Shown: positions 1-6,403 of the stretch, piece by piece
Numbering within the stretch: position 1 is the stretch's first letter
Layout of the letters: the number at the start of each line of letters is the position of its first letter
From: SHLQ01 sp964494395
GTDB taxonomy: Bacteria; Actinomycetota; Acidimicrobiia; Acidimicrobiales; SHLQ01
Direction: 5' to 3'
Assembly: GCA_964494395.1 (NCBI GenBank)
Contig: CAZBTI010000168.1
Coordinates: 1-6,403, forward strand
DNA length: 6,403 nucleotides
Program-made: the position numbers and the translations under genes
Notes under the pieces: model-generated
Seen by the model: only the letters and a program-made list of their open reading frames with translations
The model's database searches: none
What the model was told of the DNA's origin: nothing

Positions 1-340
1 CTGAGGACAACGACTTCGACGAAGTCGTTCCTCCAATTCCTCCGGCGTCGATTCACGGAACTGTTGTCGATGATGCTGGTGATCCGATTCCTGGTGTGAC
101 GATCACGTTGTCTGGTGATGCTGATGCAACCACCGAGACTGATGATGACGGCAACTATTGGTTCTCTGATCTTGCTCCTGGCACCTACACGGTGACGGAG
201 ACTCAGCCTGCTGGGTTTGATGATGGTGGCGAGACTGCTGGAACTTCTGGTGGCACGGTGACTGACGATCAGATTGCTGACATTGTTCTTGCTGCTGGTG
301 ACGTGTCTGAGGACAACGACTTCGATGAGCTCGTACCTCC
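1..340 (+). repeat. Tandem 306-bp (102-residue) SdrD-B-like repeat, partial copy plus one complete copy
   Basis: The segment at 1-34 recurs at 307-340 with about five substitutions, the first 19 bases being identical. Both encode SEDNDFDE followed by two prolines, so the period is 306 bp, or 102 codons, in frame. The upstream gene probably carries further copies of this module outside the window. After the second copy the series ends in the Pro-rich stalk. Confidence 0.8.
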
Positions 341-1010
341 GACTCCTGAGCCAGAGCCAGAACCTGAGCCAGAGCCAGAACCTGAGCCAGAGCCAACTCC
401 TGAGCCAGAGCCAACTCCTGAACCGGAACCAACTCCTGAGCCAGAGCCAACTCCTGAACCGGAACCAACTCCTGAGCCTGAGCCAGGACCAGAACCTGAG
501 CTTCCAAGTCCTGGCGCAGTTTCGGGTCAAGTGTTCTTCGACGTTGGTGTAGACGGCAATCTCGACCCTGTCGATACCGATGTTTCAGGCGTGACGGTCA
601 ACTTGCTGGACGCGAACGGCGTCATCATTGCGACCACCACAACTGCTGCAGACGGAACCTACATCTTTGAAAACGTTCCACCCGGTGACTACCTCGTCGA
701 GGTCGTCCCACCAGCAGACTCTGAGTTCACCATCCCCGGTGGAGACTCACTGTTCACCGATGCCATCACCACAATTTCGGTAACCGTGGTGGCCGGTGAG
801 ACGGTGACCGACATCGATGCTGGTCTTATCGACGAACCAGTTCCAGCTCCAGATCCATTGCCAGCTCCAGATCCAGCACCTCCAACGCTTGCGTTGACCG
901 GTGTTGAATCCAGCTTGCTGGCGCTCATCGGCCTTGCACTCTTGGCCTTTGGCGCAATGCAGCTTGGTCTCATGAGCGCAATAACAGGGCGGGGAAATCG
1001 TCGCCAGTAG
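1..1010 (+). CDS. C-terminal part of a LALTG-anchored SdrD-B-like repeat surface protein (5' end outside window)
   Basis: The frame is open from the window edge (first complete codon at 3), so the GTG at 96 is internal and 335 residues are visible. In order they hold: the end of one repeat (EDNDFDE), a full repeat domain (about 50-335) with the SdrD-B-type pattern GNYWF..L.PGTYTVTETQPAGF, a Pro-Glu/Thr stalk (336-512), a second, diverged SdrD-B/carboxypeptidase-regulatory-like domain (about 519-833, VSGQVFFD...DGTYIFENVPPGDYLVEV), a short Pro-Asp-Ala linker, then LALTG, a hydrophobic helix and a basic tail RGNRRQ. SdrD-B domains are beta-sandwich spacer modules of wall-anchored adhesins in Gram-positives. 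LAxTG is the known substrate motif of class E sortases in high-GC actinobacteria. The protein is therefore probably secreted and covalently bound to peptidoglycan, holding an unseen N-terminal region away from the cell. No sortase gene is in the window. A strong terminator follows 36 bp after the stop. The exact ligand or role cannot be told. Confidence 0.9.
   Translation, partial: EDNDFDEVVPPIPPASIHGTVVDDAGDPIPGVTITLSGDADATTETDDDGNYWFSDLAPGTYTVTETQPAGFDDGGETAGTSGGTVTDDQIADIVLAAGDVSEDNDFDELVPPTPEPEPEPEPEPEPEPEPTPEPEPTPEPEPTPEPEPTPEPEPTPEPEPGPEPELPSPGAVSGQVFFDVGVDGNLDPVDTDVSGVTVNLLDANGVIIATTTTAADGTYIFENVPPGDYLVEVVPPADSEFTIPGGDSLFTDAITTISVTVVAGETVTDIDAGLIDEPVPAPDPLPAPDPAPPTLALTGVESSLLALIGLALLAFGAMQLGLMSAITGRGNRRQ
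341..512 (+). repeat. Pro-Glu / Thr-Pro-Glu-Pro-Glu-Pro stalk repeat
   Basis: The translation is a run of Pro-Glu dipeptides followed by five TPEPEP hexapeptides, then GPEPELPSPG. At DNA level the hexapeptides are 18-bp units at 396-413, 414-431, 432-449, 450-467 and 468-485. The units alternate between two codon versions (GAG CCA GAG and GAA CCG GAA), so there is a 36-bp higher-order repeat. Such acidic proline-rich tracts usually act as stiff extended spacers that span the cell wall. The nested repeats suggest growth by duplication, and the copy number may vary between strains. Confidence 0.9.
888..1007 (+). other. Cell-wall sorting signal (LALTG, membrane helix, basic tail)
   Basis: LALTG is encoded at 888-902 and follows a Pro-Ala-Asp linker. 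Next comes a stretch of about 20 mostly hydrophobic residues (SLLALIGLALLAFGAMQLGL, from about 909) and then a short tail with three arginines (RGNRRQ) that ends the protein. This three-part order is the known C-terminal sorting signal of sortase substrates, and the LAxTG form is typical of class E sortases. Cleavage would be expected between Thr and Gly. Confidence 0.85.
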
Positions 1011-1045
1011 TCCCAGTAGTAGGGGAACCCGGCGCGACGATTAGT

Positions 1046-1088
1046 ACGAGCGCACGCTGCAATCGCAGCGTGCGCTCGTGCGCGTTTT
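1046..1088 (+). terminator. Strong intrinsic terminator hairpin between convergent genes
   Basis: A perfect 15-bp GC-rich stem (left arm 1046-1060, right arm 1065-1079) closes a 4-base AATC loop. After GCGCG comes a short run of four T (1085-1088). It lies 36 bp past the stop of the surface-protein gene and 3 bp before the stop of the convergent minus-strand gene. The T run is on the plus strand, so it should mainly end the surface-protein transcript. The stem may also slow transcription coming from the other side. The T run is short and separated from the stem by five bases, so efficiency is not certain. Confidence 0.8.
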
Positions 1089-1090
1089 GG

Positions 1091-1372
1091 CTAGCTTTCG
1101 CTTTCGAGTCTCTTGCGCAGGCTGACGTTGATCACGCCGAGGACGAGTCCCACAGCGGCAAAGGCCAGGGCGGTCGAACGGAACGAACCCGCTCGATCCC
1201 CGCCGATCGATACCCAGCGGATCGCAAAGAAAATTGCCATGACGAAAAAGGCCGGGAACGTACTCGAGATGATGAGTCCGTGCCGAATAGGCCCGGTGAT
1301 CGGTGTTGGGTCGGGCCCGTCGAAGTGGGTCCAGTCGGGGTGGTCTTCCTCGGCAGGTTCGTAGTCGCTCAT
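1091..1372 (-). CDS. Small membrane protein with two predicted transmembrane helices
   Basis: 93 residues from ATG at 1372. An AAAGG Shine-Dalgarno sequence lies 7 bases upstream, overlapping the end of the preceding gene. The N-terminal 28 residues are acidic and proline-rich (EPAEEDHPDWTHFDGPD). Two hydrophobic segments follow, at about residues 31-54 (GLIISSTFPAFFVMAIFFAI) and 66-85 (STALAFAAVGLVLGVINVSL), separated by a short loop with Gly-Gly-Asp-Arg. The tail RKRLESES is charged. By the positive-inside rule both ends are probably cytoplasmic. Only 3 bp separate its start from the stop of the upstream zinc-binding gene, so the two are surely co-transcribed and probably translationally coupled. 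I do not recognise the family and assign no function. The coding assignment rests on the good start site, the coherent topology and the tight coupling. Confidence 0.8.
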   Translation of the reverse strand: MSDYEPAEEDHPDWTHFDGPDPTPITGPIRHGLIISSTFPAFFVMAIFFAIRWVSIGGDRAGSFRSTALAFAAVGLVLGVINVSLRKRLESES

Positions 1373-1375
1373 CGA

Positions 1376-1594
1376 TCAGCCTTTCTGTGCCCTGTTCGAT
1401 CGGCCGTTCCAGCAGCCGCGGTGCCAGTGTCGTCGCAGGTCGACCGCTTCGGGTGGGACGGCAACGATATGTCCGAGTCCGACCGGGATGTCACGGTTGC
1501 ACCCAGGACAGAGGTAAACCTTGTTCGCCTGATACGGCTGGATAGCGCGAGTTTCTGCGCCGTCCCAAAAGTCGAACTTCGGTTTCTTGCCCAC
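1376..1594 (-). CDS. Small zinc-binding-like protein of an actinobacterial family (CPGC ... HWHRGCW)
   Basis: 72 residues from a GTG at 1594, the only usable start after the in-frame stop at 1628-1630. No clear Shine-Dalgarno sequence is visible. The protein has a basic N-terminus (MGKKPKFDFWDG), then VYLCPGCNRDIPVGLGHIVAVP, broken here as VYLCPGC and GHIVAVP, and near the end RRHWHRGCW. The CxxC pair together with the later His and HxxC cluster would make a C2HC or C2H2-type zinc site. The same arrangement (CPGC, a middle 'H-V-A/V-W/V-P', and HWH.GCW) is known from small proteins of mycobacteria and other Actinobacteria that databases often label 'ATP/GTP-binding protein'. I see no P-loop, so that label is doubtful. 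Its role is unknown; DNA or RNA binding is possible. It is the first gene of a pair with the membrane protein 3 bp downstream, and it begins 57 bp after the stop of the large secreted-protein gene. Confidence 0.8.
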   Translation of the reverse strand: MGKKPKFDFWDGAETRAIQPYQANKVYLCPGCNRDIPVGLGHIVAVPPEAVDLRRHWHRGCWNGRSNRAQKG

Positions 1595-1650
1595 AACTTC
1601 AGTCTGCCAGCACGCTGCAGTCCTCGGTCATCGGTCGGTAAATGTCTGCC

Positions 1651-4600
1651 CTATCGCAGGGTGACGTTTACTCGCGTTGTCGGGCTAGTGGTTTGTTCGT
1701 TGTTGTCGCGAGCCCTGACCTGCACTTGGTACTCGCCGTCGGGAAGCACCGGGGTGCTGTACGCCCAGTTGGTGCGGTTACCGCCAGGGTTGGTTATCGA
1801 TGTCTCGATCCACTGGGCTGCGCCCAGCGAACCATCGCTGCGCAAACTTTGGCCGGTGTCGAGGTTGCGAATCAGAATCTCTACTGCGGTGAGGGTGCCA
1901 TCGTCGGTGGCCGAGCCGCTAGCTGAAATTCGCCCGTTGGTGATTGTCACTCCATCAACCGGTGAGGTAATCACCGCTTGGGGGAGGTTGTCGCCCGGGA
2001 AGGCACGGAAGGTTCCGAGCAGGTCGTCGCTTGCTGCCTGTCCTGCGGTGTCTACTGCGCTCACGAAGAAGAAGTACTCCCCGGCGACAGGGGCGTTGAA
2101 GGTAAAGTTCCAATTGGGTTGTCGAGCCTGGGGCGCCGACAGGTCGGCAAAGAATGGGTCGGGGGTGGGGCCTCGAGAGCCGTCTCTTTGCAGCCATTCG
2201 TTGCTGTCGGTGTCGAGGATGCCGATCGTCACCCGGTTGACGCCGTTGTCGTCGGCTGCGGTGCCACTGATGTCGATTCGAAGCGAGTCAACACCCTGAG
2301 CAAACCTGTTGTCGATGTCGAAGGTGATCGTCGGCAGGTCATCGCCGGCAGGTCCAACCACGATTTGTGTGCGGACGATGTTGCTGCTGCCGATCGAGTC
2401 TGTGACACGGAAGATCACGTCGTAGGTGCCAGCCGGCAATCGCGGTGACAGATAGCTCCAGTTGCGAGATGTTCCGCCGTTCGTTCCGGGAATGACGAAG
2501 GGCACCGCCCGATCTCCTAGCGCACCGTTTGCTTGGACGCCCGATCGGTCGATGGTGTCTCGGAGAATCACCGAGACGTGGTCAATCCCCGCCGATGCCT
2601 CGGCTGTACCTGCGAAGGAGAACCGGCTGTTCCCGGGGAGCTTCTGGTTAGCGCCCGAGGTGAGCGTGATCGCTGGAGGCGCGGTGTTGCCCGATTGGGT
2701 GAAGACTCGGTTGATCCGCGTGCGTTGCCCCGAGGTGTCGAACCCATCGATGGTTAGTTGCCACTCTCCAACGGGCAGTCCGGTGATCGTGCGGGTCCAC
2801 TCGGTTGAGGTTCCGCCGGGGCTGGAAAGTGTGGCCGACAATGATTGGGCTTCACCGATCGACCCATCGGCTCGGTAGTACAAATTCGTTGCCCTGTTGC
2901 GCACGAGAAAGCTAACGCTTTGGACTCCGAGGTCGTCCGCGGCCGTTCCGGAGACGACGACTGTGGAGCTCGCAATATCGAAGTCTGGGGTTGCGATTGA
3001 GATTTCGGGCGGAGCGTTCGTTGCTCCGCCGACGAGGAAGCTACGAAGAGCTTGAGTCTCGTCACGATTTCCGTCGCTGTCGAAGACGCGTGCGGAGATG
3101 TCGAACTGGCCGGTGAAATCGAGCCTTACCTGGACCGACCATGGCGATGAACTGGCGTTGGTGTTGAGGTCGATATCGATCGGTGCCCACTCGGCGGTGT
3201 AGCTGCCGTCCTCGTTGAGGTACTCACCGGTCGCTCGCCTCACGACGGTTAGGCGAACCGTGCTGATTCCATTTGGTGACGTGGCGTTTCCCGAGAGGGT
3301 CACATTGCCAGCATTGACGACCGCTCCATTACCGGGGGTGCTGATCGTGCTGTTGAGCGCGGTTCCGTTGCCTCCGGTGTTGCAGGCAATGTCTTGGAAG
3401 GGCTCGGTGTAGTTGGGTCCGCGGAGTCGGGCGGCGATCGTGTCGGTGCTGTTCGCGTTGATGGTGACGGTGTTGGCGTTGACGGTTGCTGCCCAGCTGC
3501 CATTCACGCGGGCTTGGAGGCTGGAGCCGAGGTCGCCGGTGAAGGTGACGGTTGCTGTCCCGTTGTTGAAGGTGGCGTTGCAGGAGAAGTCGCCGGTCGG
3601 TGTGGGGGTGCCTCCGCCNNNNNNNNNNNNNNNNNNNNNNNNNNNNNNNNNNNNNNNNNNNNNNNNNNNNNNNNNNNNNNNNNNNNNNNNNNNNNNNNNN
3701 NNNNNNNNNNNNNNNNNNTGTTGAAGGTGGCGTTGCAGGAGAAGTCGCCGGTCGGTGTGGGGGTGCCTCCGCCATCACCGGTGTTGCAGGCAATGTCTTG
3801 GAAGGGTTCGGTGTAGTTGGGTCCGCGGAGTCGGGCGGCGATCGTGTCGGTGCTGTTCGCGTTGATGGTGACGGTGTTGGCGTTGACGGTTGCTGCCCAG
3901 CTGCCATTCACGCGGGCTTGGAGGCTGGAGCCGAGGTCGCCGGTGAAGGTGACGGTTGCTGTCCCGTTGTTGAAGGTGGCGTTGCAGGAGAAGTCGCCGG
4001 TCGGTGTGGGGGTGCCTCCGCCGCCGCCGCCGATCGGGAAGATGGCGTGCCGGCCGATATTGGTCTGGCCGCCTAAGCGGCTGCCGTCGTGACCAACGAG
4101 GAGCCCGTACTGGTTTGACCATGTAAGGCTTTGCACGCCAATGAAGGAGTCCGAGCCAGGGTTCCAATCGAGGGACTTGCCGGTGGTGGGATCGAGGGCT
4201 CCGAGCTGCTCACGTTGCACGACCTGGTTGCCGAGGGCGATCGGTCCCTGGGCTTGACCGAAGCCGAAGTTCGTCTGCGCATCGCCGGGGAAGGGGTTGT
4301 CCGATCCAGGAGCTTCTTGGAACTGGAAGTGTCCACCGACGTACACGGCGTCGTTGCTAATCGTCACCCCGAGGACGGTGTCGAAGTGGCGTGAAACCCA
4401 ATCGGCATTAACGTTTGCTCCGCCAGACGTTGGGAAACGGTTGGCTGTATCGCCCGCTGGTGGGCGGTCGCCTCCGCTCGTGACGACGACGACGTAACTT
4501 CCATCCGGTGAAATTGCCAAGCGCCGCATCCGAAGAGCGCCACCAAAGCGGGCAAGTTCGTTGTCGTACAGGTTGGTGGACCAGTTGGCGAGCGTGGTGC

Positions 4601-5348
4601 CGGCACCCGAAATATTGAATCGGGCGACGCCGGTGCGATTCTGGCCATCGATAAATCGCGCGGTATGGGTGGCCCAGAGTTGGCTTCCATTTGGACTGAC
4701 CTCCAGCCAGCGAACGCCGATACCGCCGCCGGTCTGGACGCTGAACTCGAAGTTAAAATCTGTCGAGGCGTCGAGATTGCCGGTATCCGGGTTCAGCGCG
4801 GCGAGAGCTTCGACACCTTGGCCATTGACACTCGTGAAGTTTCCGCCAATAAAGACCCTTCCTTGGCCAAATGCCACAGCATCGGGTGTGGTTCCCACCG
4901 AGGTGTCGAACGCAGAAACGACGTCACCGTTCGAGTCAACCTTTGCGACTCGCCGATGTGCTTCGCCGTCTACTCGACCGAATTGCCCGACGATGTAGAC
5001 GGCGCTGCCGTCGGTCGCGATGGCGTTGATGAAGTTGTCGACGTCTGGCCGGAACGTTCCATCGAAGCGTCCGCTGTCGGCGTTGTACGCAGCGATGTAG
5101 GGCTGAGTGATCGTCGCGCCACCGACGTTGCGGATCTGGGTGAAGTCGCCGACGACGATCACTCGGTTGCCGATGATGACGCTGTCGAATACCTCACCGT
5201 CGAGCACCTGCAGAGTGTCTGTCCGTGGTGTTTCACTAACACCGGGCGTTGTTTGAGCACCCGCAGACAGGGTGTAGCCCACAAGCACTGCGCAGATGAT
5301 TGCCAGCATGAAGATTGCTGGGCCCAGAGCCCTTCGAAGCAAGGTCAC
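1651..5348 (-). CDS. Large secreted protein: signal peptide, DUF5122-like beta-propeller, 83-residue repeats, five Ig-like domains (interrupted by assembly gap)
   Basis: I choose GTG at 5348 because a perfect AGGGGAG lies 5 bases upstream; the in-frame GTG at 5372 lacks one and sits in an inverted repeat. Residues 1-31 form a Sec signal peptide (MTLLRR, hydrophobic core, cleavage after SAGA). Residues about 40-438 carry beta-propeller blades of the 'delta-60'/DUF5122 type: VIVVGDFTQI, VYIVGQFGRV, VFIGGNFTSV, each followed by a phrase like LAALNPDTGNLD or LGALDPTTGKSLDWNPG. A polyglycine TPTPT linker leads to near-identical 83-residue repeats with two cysteines each (GDFSCNATFN...DIACNTG), then five Ig-like domains (3351-1654). 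There is no sorting signal or C-terminal helix, so the protein is probably released or held non-covalently. The 100-N gap at 3619-3718 shifts the frame. Merging the 55-bp overlap at the gap gives one frame of 1180 residues, a minimum length. Ligand and function are unknown; an adhesin or matrix protein is an inference. Confidence 0.85.
1654..3351 (-). repeat. Five tandem diverged Ig-like domains in the large secreted protein
   Basis: Domains of about 111-117 residues lie at roughly 3351-3013, 3012-2680, 2679-2338, 2337-1987 and 1986-1654. Each starts with a PP.I or LP..I strand, has S/A-G-x-A-x-D-D/S-x-G-V/I followed by V..V....R/D, then a Y/L...DGS.G or NGALG turn, then a W-containing strand, and ends with LP.G.Y/W...V.A.D..G. 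This is the pattern of bacterial Ig-like (BIg) or cadherin-like modules. The copies are clearly related but far apart in sequence, so they are old duplications, unlike the adjacent 83-residue repeats. No cysteine pair or catalytic motif is conserved. The fifth copy ends the protein. Confidence 0.75.
3564..3773. other. Identical 55-bp contig ends on both sides of the N gap
   Basis: The last 55 bases before the gap (3564-3618) are identical to the first 55 after it (3719-3773), and the sequence diverges in repeat context immediately after. This is what two contig ends of a k-mer graph assembly with k=55 would look like when broken at a repeat (inference). Removing the Ns and one overlap copy (155 bp) restores the reading frame exactly. 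Confidence 0.85.
3619..3718. other. Assembly gap of exactly 100 N
   Basis: One hundred unknown bases, the usual placeholder for a scaffold gap of unknown length. From repeat phase, the true distance is either an overlap of 55 bp (no missing sequence) or 194 bp plus a whole number of 249-bp units. A length of 100 fits neither, and it is why the gene appears as two frames. The apparent Ala/Pro/Ser-rich extension read past the gap from 5348 is an artefact. Confidence 0.98.
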
Positions 5349-5353
5349 GAAAA

Positions 5354-5360
5354 CTCCCCT
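5354..5360 (-). promoter_or_regulatory. Shine-Dalgarno sequence that fixes the start of the large secreted protein
   Basis: Reads AGGGGAG on the minus strand, with TTTTC between it and the GTG at 5348-5346. The spacing of five bases and the near-perfect match to the anti-Shine-Dalgarno sequence favour this start over the GTG 24 bases upstream. The chosen start also gives a typical signal peptide, with two arginines directly before the hydrophobic core. Confidence 0.75.
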
Positions 5361-5364
5361 CGGC

Positions 5365-5389
5365 TGAACCACGTGGGTGGTTCAACCAC
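5365..5389 (-). promoter_or_regulatory. Overlapping inverted repeats just upstream of the ribosome binding site
   Basis: On the minus strand TGAACCAC (5384-5377), a 4-base spacer CCAC, and GTGGTTCA (5372-5365) form a perfect 8-bp dyad that ends four bases before the Shine-Dalgarno sequence. The first arm can also pair with GTGG at 5389-5386, giving a smaller alternative hairpin. It could be a dimeric repressor's operator or a leader-RNA structure that affects translation. The dyad is seen directly; either role is inference. Confidence 0.45.
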
Positions 5390-5405
5390 TACCGCCTAGA
5401 GAGAA

Positions 5406-5423
5406 GGTAATTCAATCGTTACC
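5406..5423. promoter_or_regulatory. Short inverted repeat GGTAA-N8-TTACC upstream of the large gene
   Basis: A 5-bp inverted repeat (5406-5410 with 5419-5423) about 58-75 bases upstream of the GTG start, in the 177-bp region between the two large minus-strand genes. It could be part of a regulator site. A 5-bp dyad can arise by chance, and I see no convincing -35/-10 pair beside it. No convincing terminator for the gene ending at 5526 is visible in this region either. Confidence 0.25.
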
Positions 5424-5525
5424 GAAAGTGATGGTCAGGAGGTACATCCCCACCTTCAGCTGAGGAGAATTTGGCTCTGTCCACAGTGCTAACCGGCGGA
5501 GACTCCTGCTTTGGCCGTCTACTGG

Positions 5526-6403
<878 letters not shown>

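Larger units (their letters stand above)
3374..4022 (-). repeat. Near-identical 249-bp (83-residue) tandem repeats flanking the sequence gap
   Basis: The segment at 3374-3618 matches 3778-4022 in 244 of 245 positions. The only difference is C at 3403 against T at 3807, a synonymous change in a Glu codon. A third, 55-bp piece at 3719-3773 is the start (in coding direction, the end part) of the adjacent unit. The spacing from 3719 to 3968 gives a period of 249 bp. Each unit encodes TPTPTGDFSCNATFN, a beta-rich middle with LQARVNGSWAATV and TIAARLRGPNYTEPFQDIACNTG, and Gly-rich ends. The two cysteines per unit could form a disulfide. The middle resembles small fibronectin-III-like modules (inference). 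The real copy number is unknown because of the gap; at least two are present. Confidence 0.9.

Noticed and set aside
341..512. Regularly spaced 18-bp units that might be taken for a CRISPR or minisatellite array
   Set aside because: The units are contiguous, without unique spacers, and are codons of a TPEPEP stalk in a long open frame.
1595..1650. Possible promoter or terminator between the large gene and the zinc-binding gene
   Set aside because: Only weak partial matches and a repeated GGCAGAC were seen; no hairpin with a T run and no convincing -35/-10 pair, so nothing was called.
1070..2299. Long plus-strand open frame of 409 codons
   Set aside because: It runs antisense across the two small genes and the Ig-like domains, begins inside the terminator stem, and its translation has no domain-like pattern. 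The minus-strand frames have clear domains and start sites.
3504..3618. Ala/Pro/Ser-rich C-terminal tail after the gap, as if the propeller protein ended near 3504
   Set aside because: This is the repeat read in the wrong frame because 100 N is not the true gap length; the correct frame continues as GDFSCNATFN and the Ig-like domains.
3719..4022. Many Asn-x-Ser/Thr sequons in the 83-residue repeats, suggesting N-glycosylation
   Set aside because: General bacterial N-glycosylation at such sites is not expected in Actinobacteria, and beta-rich repeat proteins are often rich in Asn and Thr; there is no glycosyltransferase in the window.
4665..5399. Plus-strand open frame of 244 codons opposite the beta-propeller
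   Set aside because: Antisense shadow of a GC-rich gene; the protein is Asp/Val-rich without recognisable motifs, and the minus-strand frame has the signal peptide and propeller blades.
5432..5450. AGGAGG on the plus strand, as a possible ribosome binding site of a small plus-strand gene
   Set aside because: No start codon with a meaningful open frame follows at a usable distance.

Overview
The window looks like a piece of a draft (scaffolded) actinobacterial chromosome, most likely from a high-GC, non-mycelial lineage such as Acidimicrobiia. That placement is an inference from three things: a small CPGC...HWHRGC zinc-binding protein of a type I know only from Actinobacteria, an LALTG cell-wall sorting signal of the class E sortase type found in high-GC Gram-positives, and secreted proteins built from beta-propeller and Ig-like repeats. 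No rRNA, tRNA, CRISPR array or transposase is visible.

Layout. (1) 1-1010, plus strand: the C-terminal part of a wall-anchored, SdrD-B-like repeat surface protein. It has a Pro-Glu/Pro-Thr stalk and ends in LALTG, a membrane segment and a basic tail. (2) 1046-1088: a strong 15-bp terminator hairpin between convergent genes. (3) 1091-1594, minus strand: two tightly coupled small genes, an upstream zinc-binding protein and a downstream two-helix membrane protein. (4) 1651-5348, minus strand: one very large secreted protein with a signal peptide, a DUF5122-like beta-propeller, at least two almost identical 83-residue Cys-containing repeats, and five diverged Ig-like domains. A 100-N scaffold gap (3619-3718) lies inside the 83-residue repeats and artificially shifts the frame. 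(5) 5349-5525: upstream region with inverted repeats and a strong ribosome binding site. (6) 5526-6403, minus strand: the C-terminal part of another secreted or surface protein, with a (Pro-Glu/Pro-Gln)n stalk and two Ig-like domains distantly resembling those of the large protein.

Taken together, the locus is a cluster of envelope or extracellular proteins made of modular repeats on flexible acidic-proline stalks, probably adhesins or matrix/S-layer-type proteins (inference). The two small genes at 1091-1594 look like an unrelated housekeeping pair. The most informative detail is that the sequences on the two sides of the N gap end in an identical 55-bp overlap in repeat phase. Joining them there, or adding any whole number of 249-bp units, restores a single reading frame of at least 1180 codons.
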